64,000 nucleotides of DNA from Pelagibaculum spongiae (lineage in GTDB: Bacteria > Pseudomonadota > Gammaproteobacteria > Enterobacterales > Pelagibaculaceae), in assembly GCF_003097315.1 (NCBI RefSeq), contig NZ_QDDL01000004.1:1-64000 (forward strand), read 5' to 3'. Under the pieces are notes generated by a model, which saw only the letters and a list, made by a program, of their open reading frames with translations, was not told the DNA's origin and searched no databases. This document shows positions 63,106-64,000 of this stretch, one piece after another (positions within the stretch are counted from its first letter, which is position 1; every line of letters begins with the position of its first letter). A program made the translations under genes and the position numbers.

Positions 63106-63570
63106 TTAAGCGGCCTTACCGAATAAGCGACCAAACCAACTTTTGCTTTTTTGTTTTTTTACCTTGGCAGTGGCCAACTCGAGATTTTGTTTAACAATAC
63201 CCGAATAGTCTTTGTCATCATGTTTAATATGATTAAACAGCCAGGTTTCTAAAGTTTTAGTCAATTCAGATGCTATATCTTCACCGGTCAAATATCGCGT
63301 TTTATATTCTTCGACCCGACGAATAAAAAGATGATGTACTTTCTGGTGTGCAGTGACAAAGCCATAGCCAGCTTCTTCCATCAAATTCTCTTCAAAAGCG
63401 AAATGAGAGCTGGTGTAATCGGTCAATTCAGTCAAAATCTTACTAACGCCAGCCTTGTCATCAGCTGTTTGACAGACTTCTAACTCATTAATATAATCAA
63501 CAATTCTTTTGTGTTGGTTGTCGATTACTTGAATACCAATTTCCCAATCTTCGGTCCACTTAATAGGCAT
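63106..63570 (-). CDS. Bacteriohemerythrin
   Basis: Di-iron O2-binding four-helix protein. The diagnostic ligands are all visible: the first His in IDNQHKRIVDYINEL, H-x3-E in SSHFAFEENLM, H-x3-H in TAHQKVHHLF and H-x4-D in HIKHDDKDY. 154 aa. The basic C-terminal tail (KVKKQKSKSWFGRLFG) looks like an amphipathic membrane-proximal helix. Likely roles are oxygen storage or sensing at low O2. It is a single gene convergent with the cobW-like gene. The ribosome site AGGAAG precedes the ATG on the minus strand. Confidence 0.95.
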   Translation of the reverse strand: MPIKWTEDWEIGIQVIDNQHKRIVDYINELEVCQTADDKAGVSKILTELTDYTSSHFAFEENLMEEAGYGFVTAHQKVHHLFIRRVEEYKTRYLTGEDIASELTKTLETWLFNHIKHDDKDYSGIVKQNLELATAKVKKQKSKSWFGRLFGKAA

Positions 63571-64000
63571 AGGTCTTCCTCAATTATGAGGTGATTGCAG
63601 CAAATGAGATGCAGATCACGATGTTGTAGTTTTATGTATGGCGGCTGCTATTCAGTGTAAATACCTTTTTTTTATATAACTATAAACAATAAGCTTATTA
63701 GTCGACGGAGATAGTAGTCGCTTTATTAGATAAGTCGATAGAGGGGAGACAGAAGGTAGAAAATAGTGTTTGTTTGATGCTTGCGCGGCAATTTAATCGT
63801 AAGGTAACTGTTCGTTATTAAATGTTGTGTTTATTGCTGTATTAATGAACTGAAATAAAAGATATAAACTCAGTGAATTTAGATTGCCTATGTCGAATTT
63901 TCGGTTCTCTGGTGCGCCCACAGGCTTACTCAGGCTACGAAAATCAGTTGTTTTTGATTAATAATACTCTGATATTTTTAAGGTAAGTTGGTGGGCCGTG
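63571..64000. other. Terminal intergenic stretch
   Basis: 430 bp with no gene supported; presumably the hemerythrin promoter lies near 63571-63680 (A/T-rich, TTTATATAACTATAA on the plus strand at about 63671). The window ends before any further gene is recognisable. Confidence 0.4.

Overview
The window looks like chromosomal DNA of a marine, moderately AT-rich gammaproteobacterium. The evidence is a Vibrio-cholerae-order type VI secretion locus, a FadE-type acyl-CoA dehydrogenase beside a PsrA-like TetR regulator, a BapA/LapA-like adhesin with its type I exporter, and a RhlE-type helicase. The genus cannot be fixed from sequence alone. All calls come from reading the sequence; no database search was run.

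Region 1 (1-14.8 kb) is an accessory island built from repeated segments. Its unit is: an IS200/RAYT-type transposase or its relic, a conserved non-coding stretch, a multi-domain lipoprotein with paired cysteines, another transposase relic, and a convergent 320-aa secreted protein with a strong terminator. The unit occurs about twice (lipoproteins at 2.3-4.5 and 9.9-12.1 kb; 320-aa proteins at 6.0-7.0 and 12.8-13.8 kb). Decayed reading frames, MITE-like hairpins and short tandem repeats fill the gaps. The island abuts a truncated GNAT acetyltransferase relic at about 14.85 kb.

Region 2 (15-21 kb) holds backbone or mixed genes: a DEAD-box helicase, a TcdA/TcdB-like glycosyltransferase, a lipoprotein alpha/beta hydrolase and a DsrE-family protein.

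Region 3 (21.3-39.0 kb) is a T6SS structural cluster in the order tssB-tssC-tssE-tssF-tssG-fha-tssJ-tssK-tssL-[clpV missing]-vasH-vasI-tssA-tssM. Where clpV should be, only a GTG-started 45-codon mini-ORF remains. Its first residues resemble the ClpV N-terminus. No hcp, vgrG or PAAR gene is in the window. An orphan cysteine-containing secreted protein follows tssM.

Region 4 (40.4-46.1 kb) has a gene-poor 1-kb gap, a lipoprotein of unknown function, a PsrA-like TetR regulator with a perfect PsrA-type palindrome over its probable start codon, and fadE.

Region 5 (46.4-61.4 kb) is a type I secretion and adhesion locus: TolC-like outer-membrane protein (TTG start), a 3157-aa Ig-repeat adhesin with near-identical 1.2-kb internal repeats, a LapB-type ABC exporter, an HlyD-family adaptor and an overlapping SPOR-like periplasmic protein. 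A perfect hairpin separates the adhesin gene from its exporter genes.

Region 6 (61.4-64 kb) has an intergenic stretch with DnaA-box-like and GATC motifs, a CobW/G3E GTPase (probable metal chaperone) and a convergent bacteriohemerythrin.
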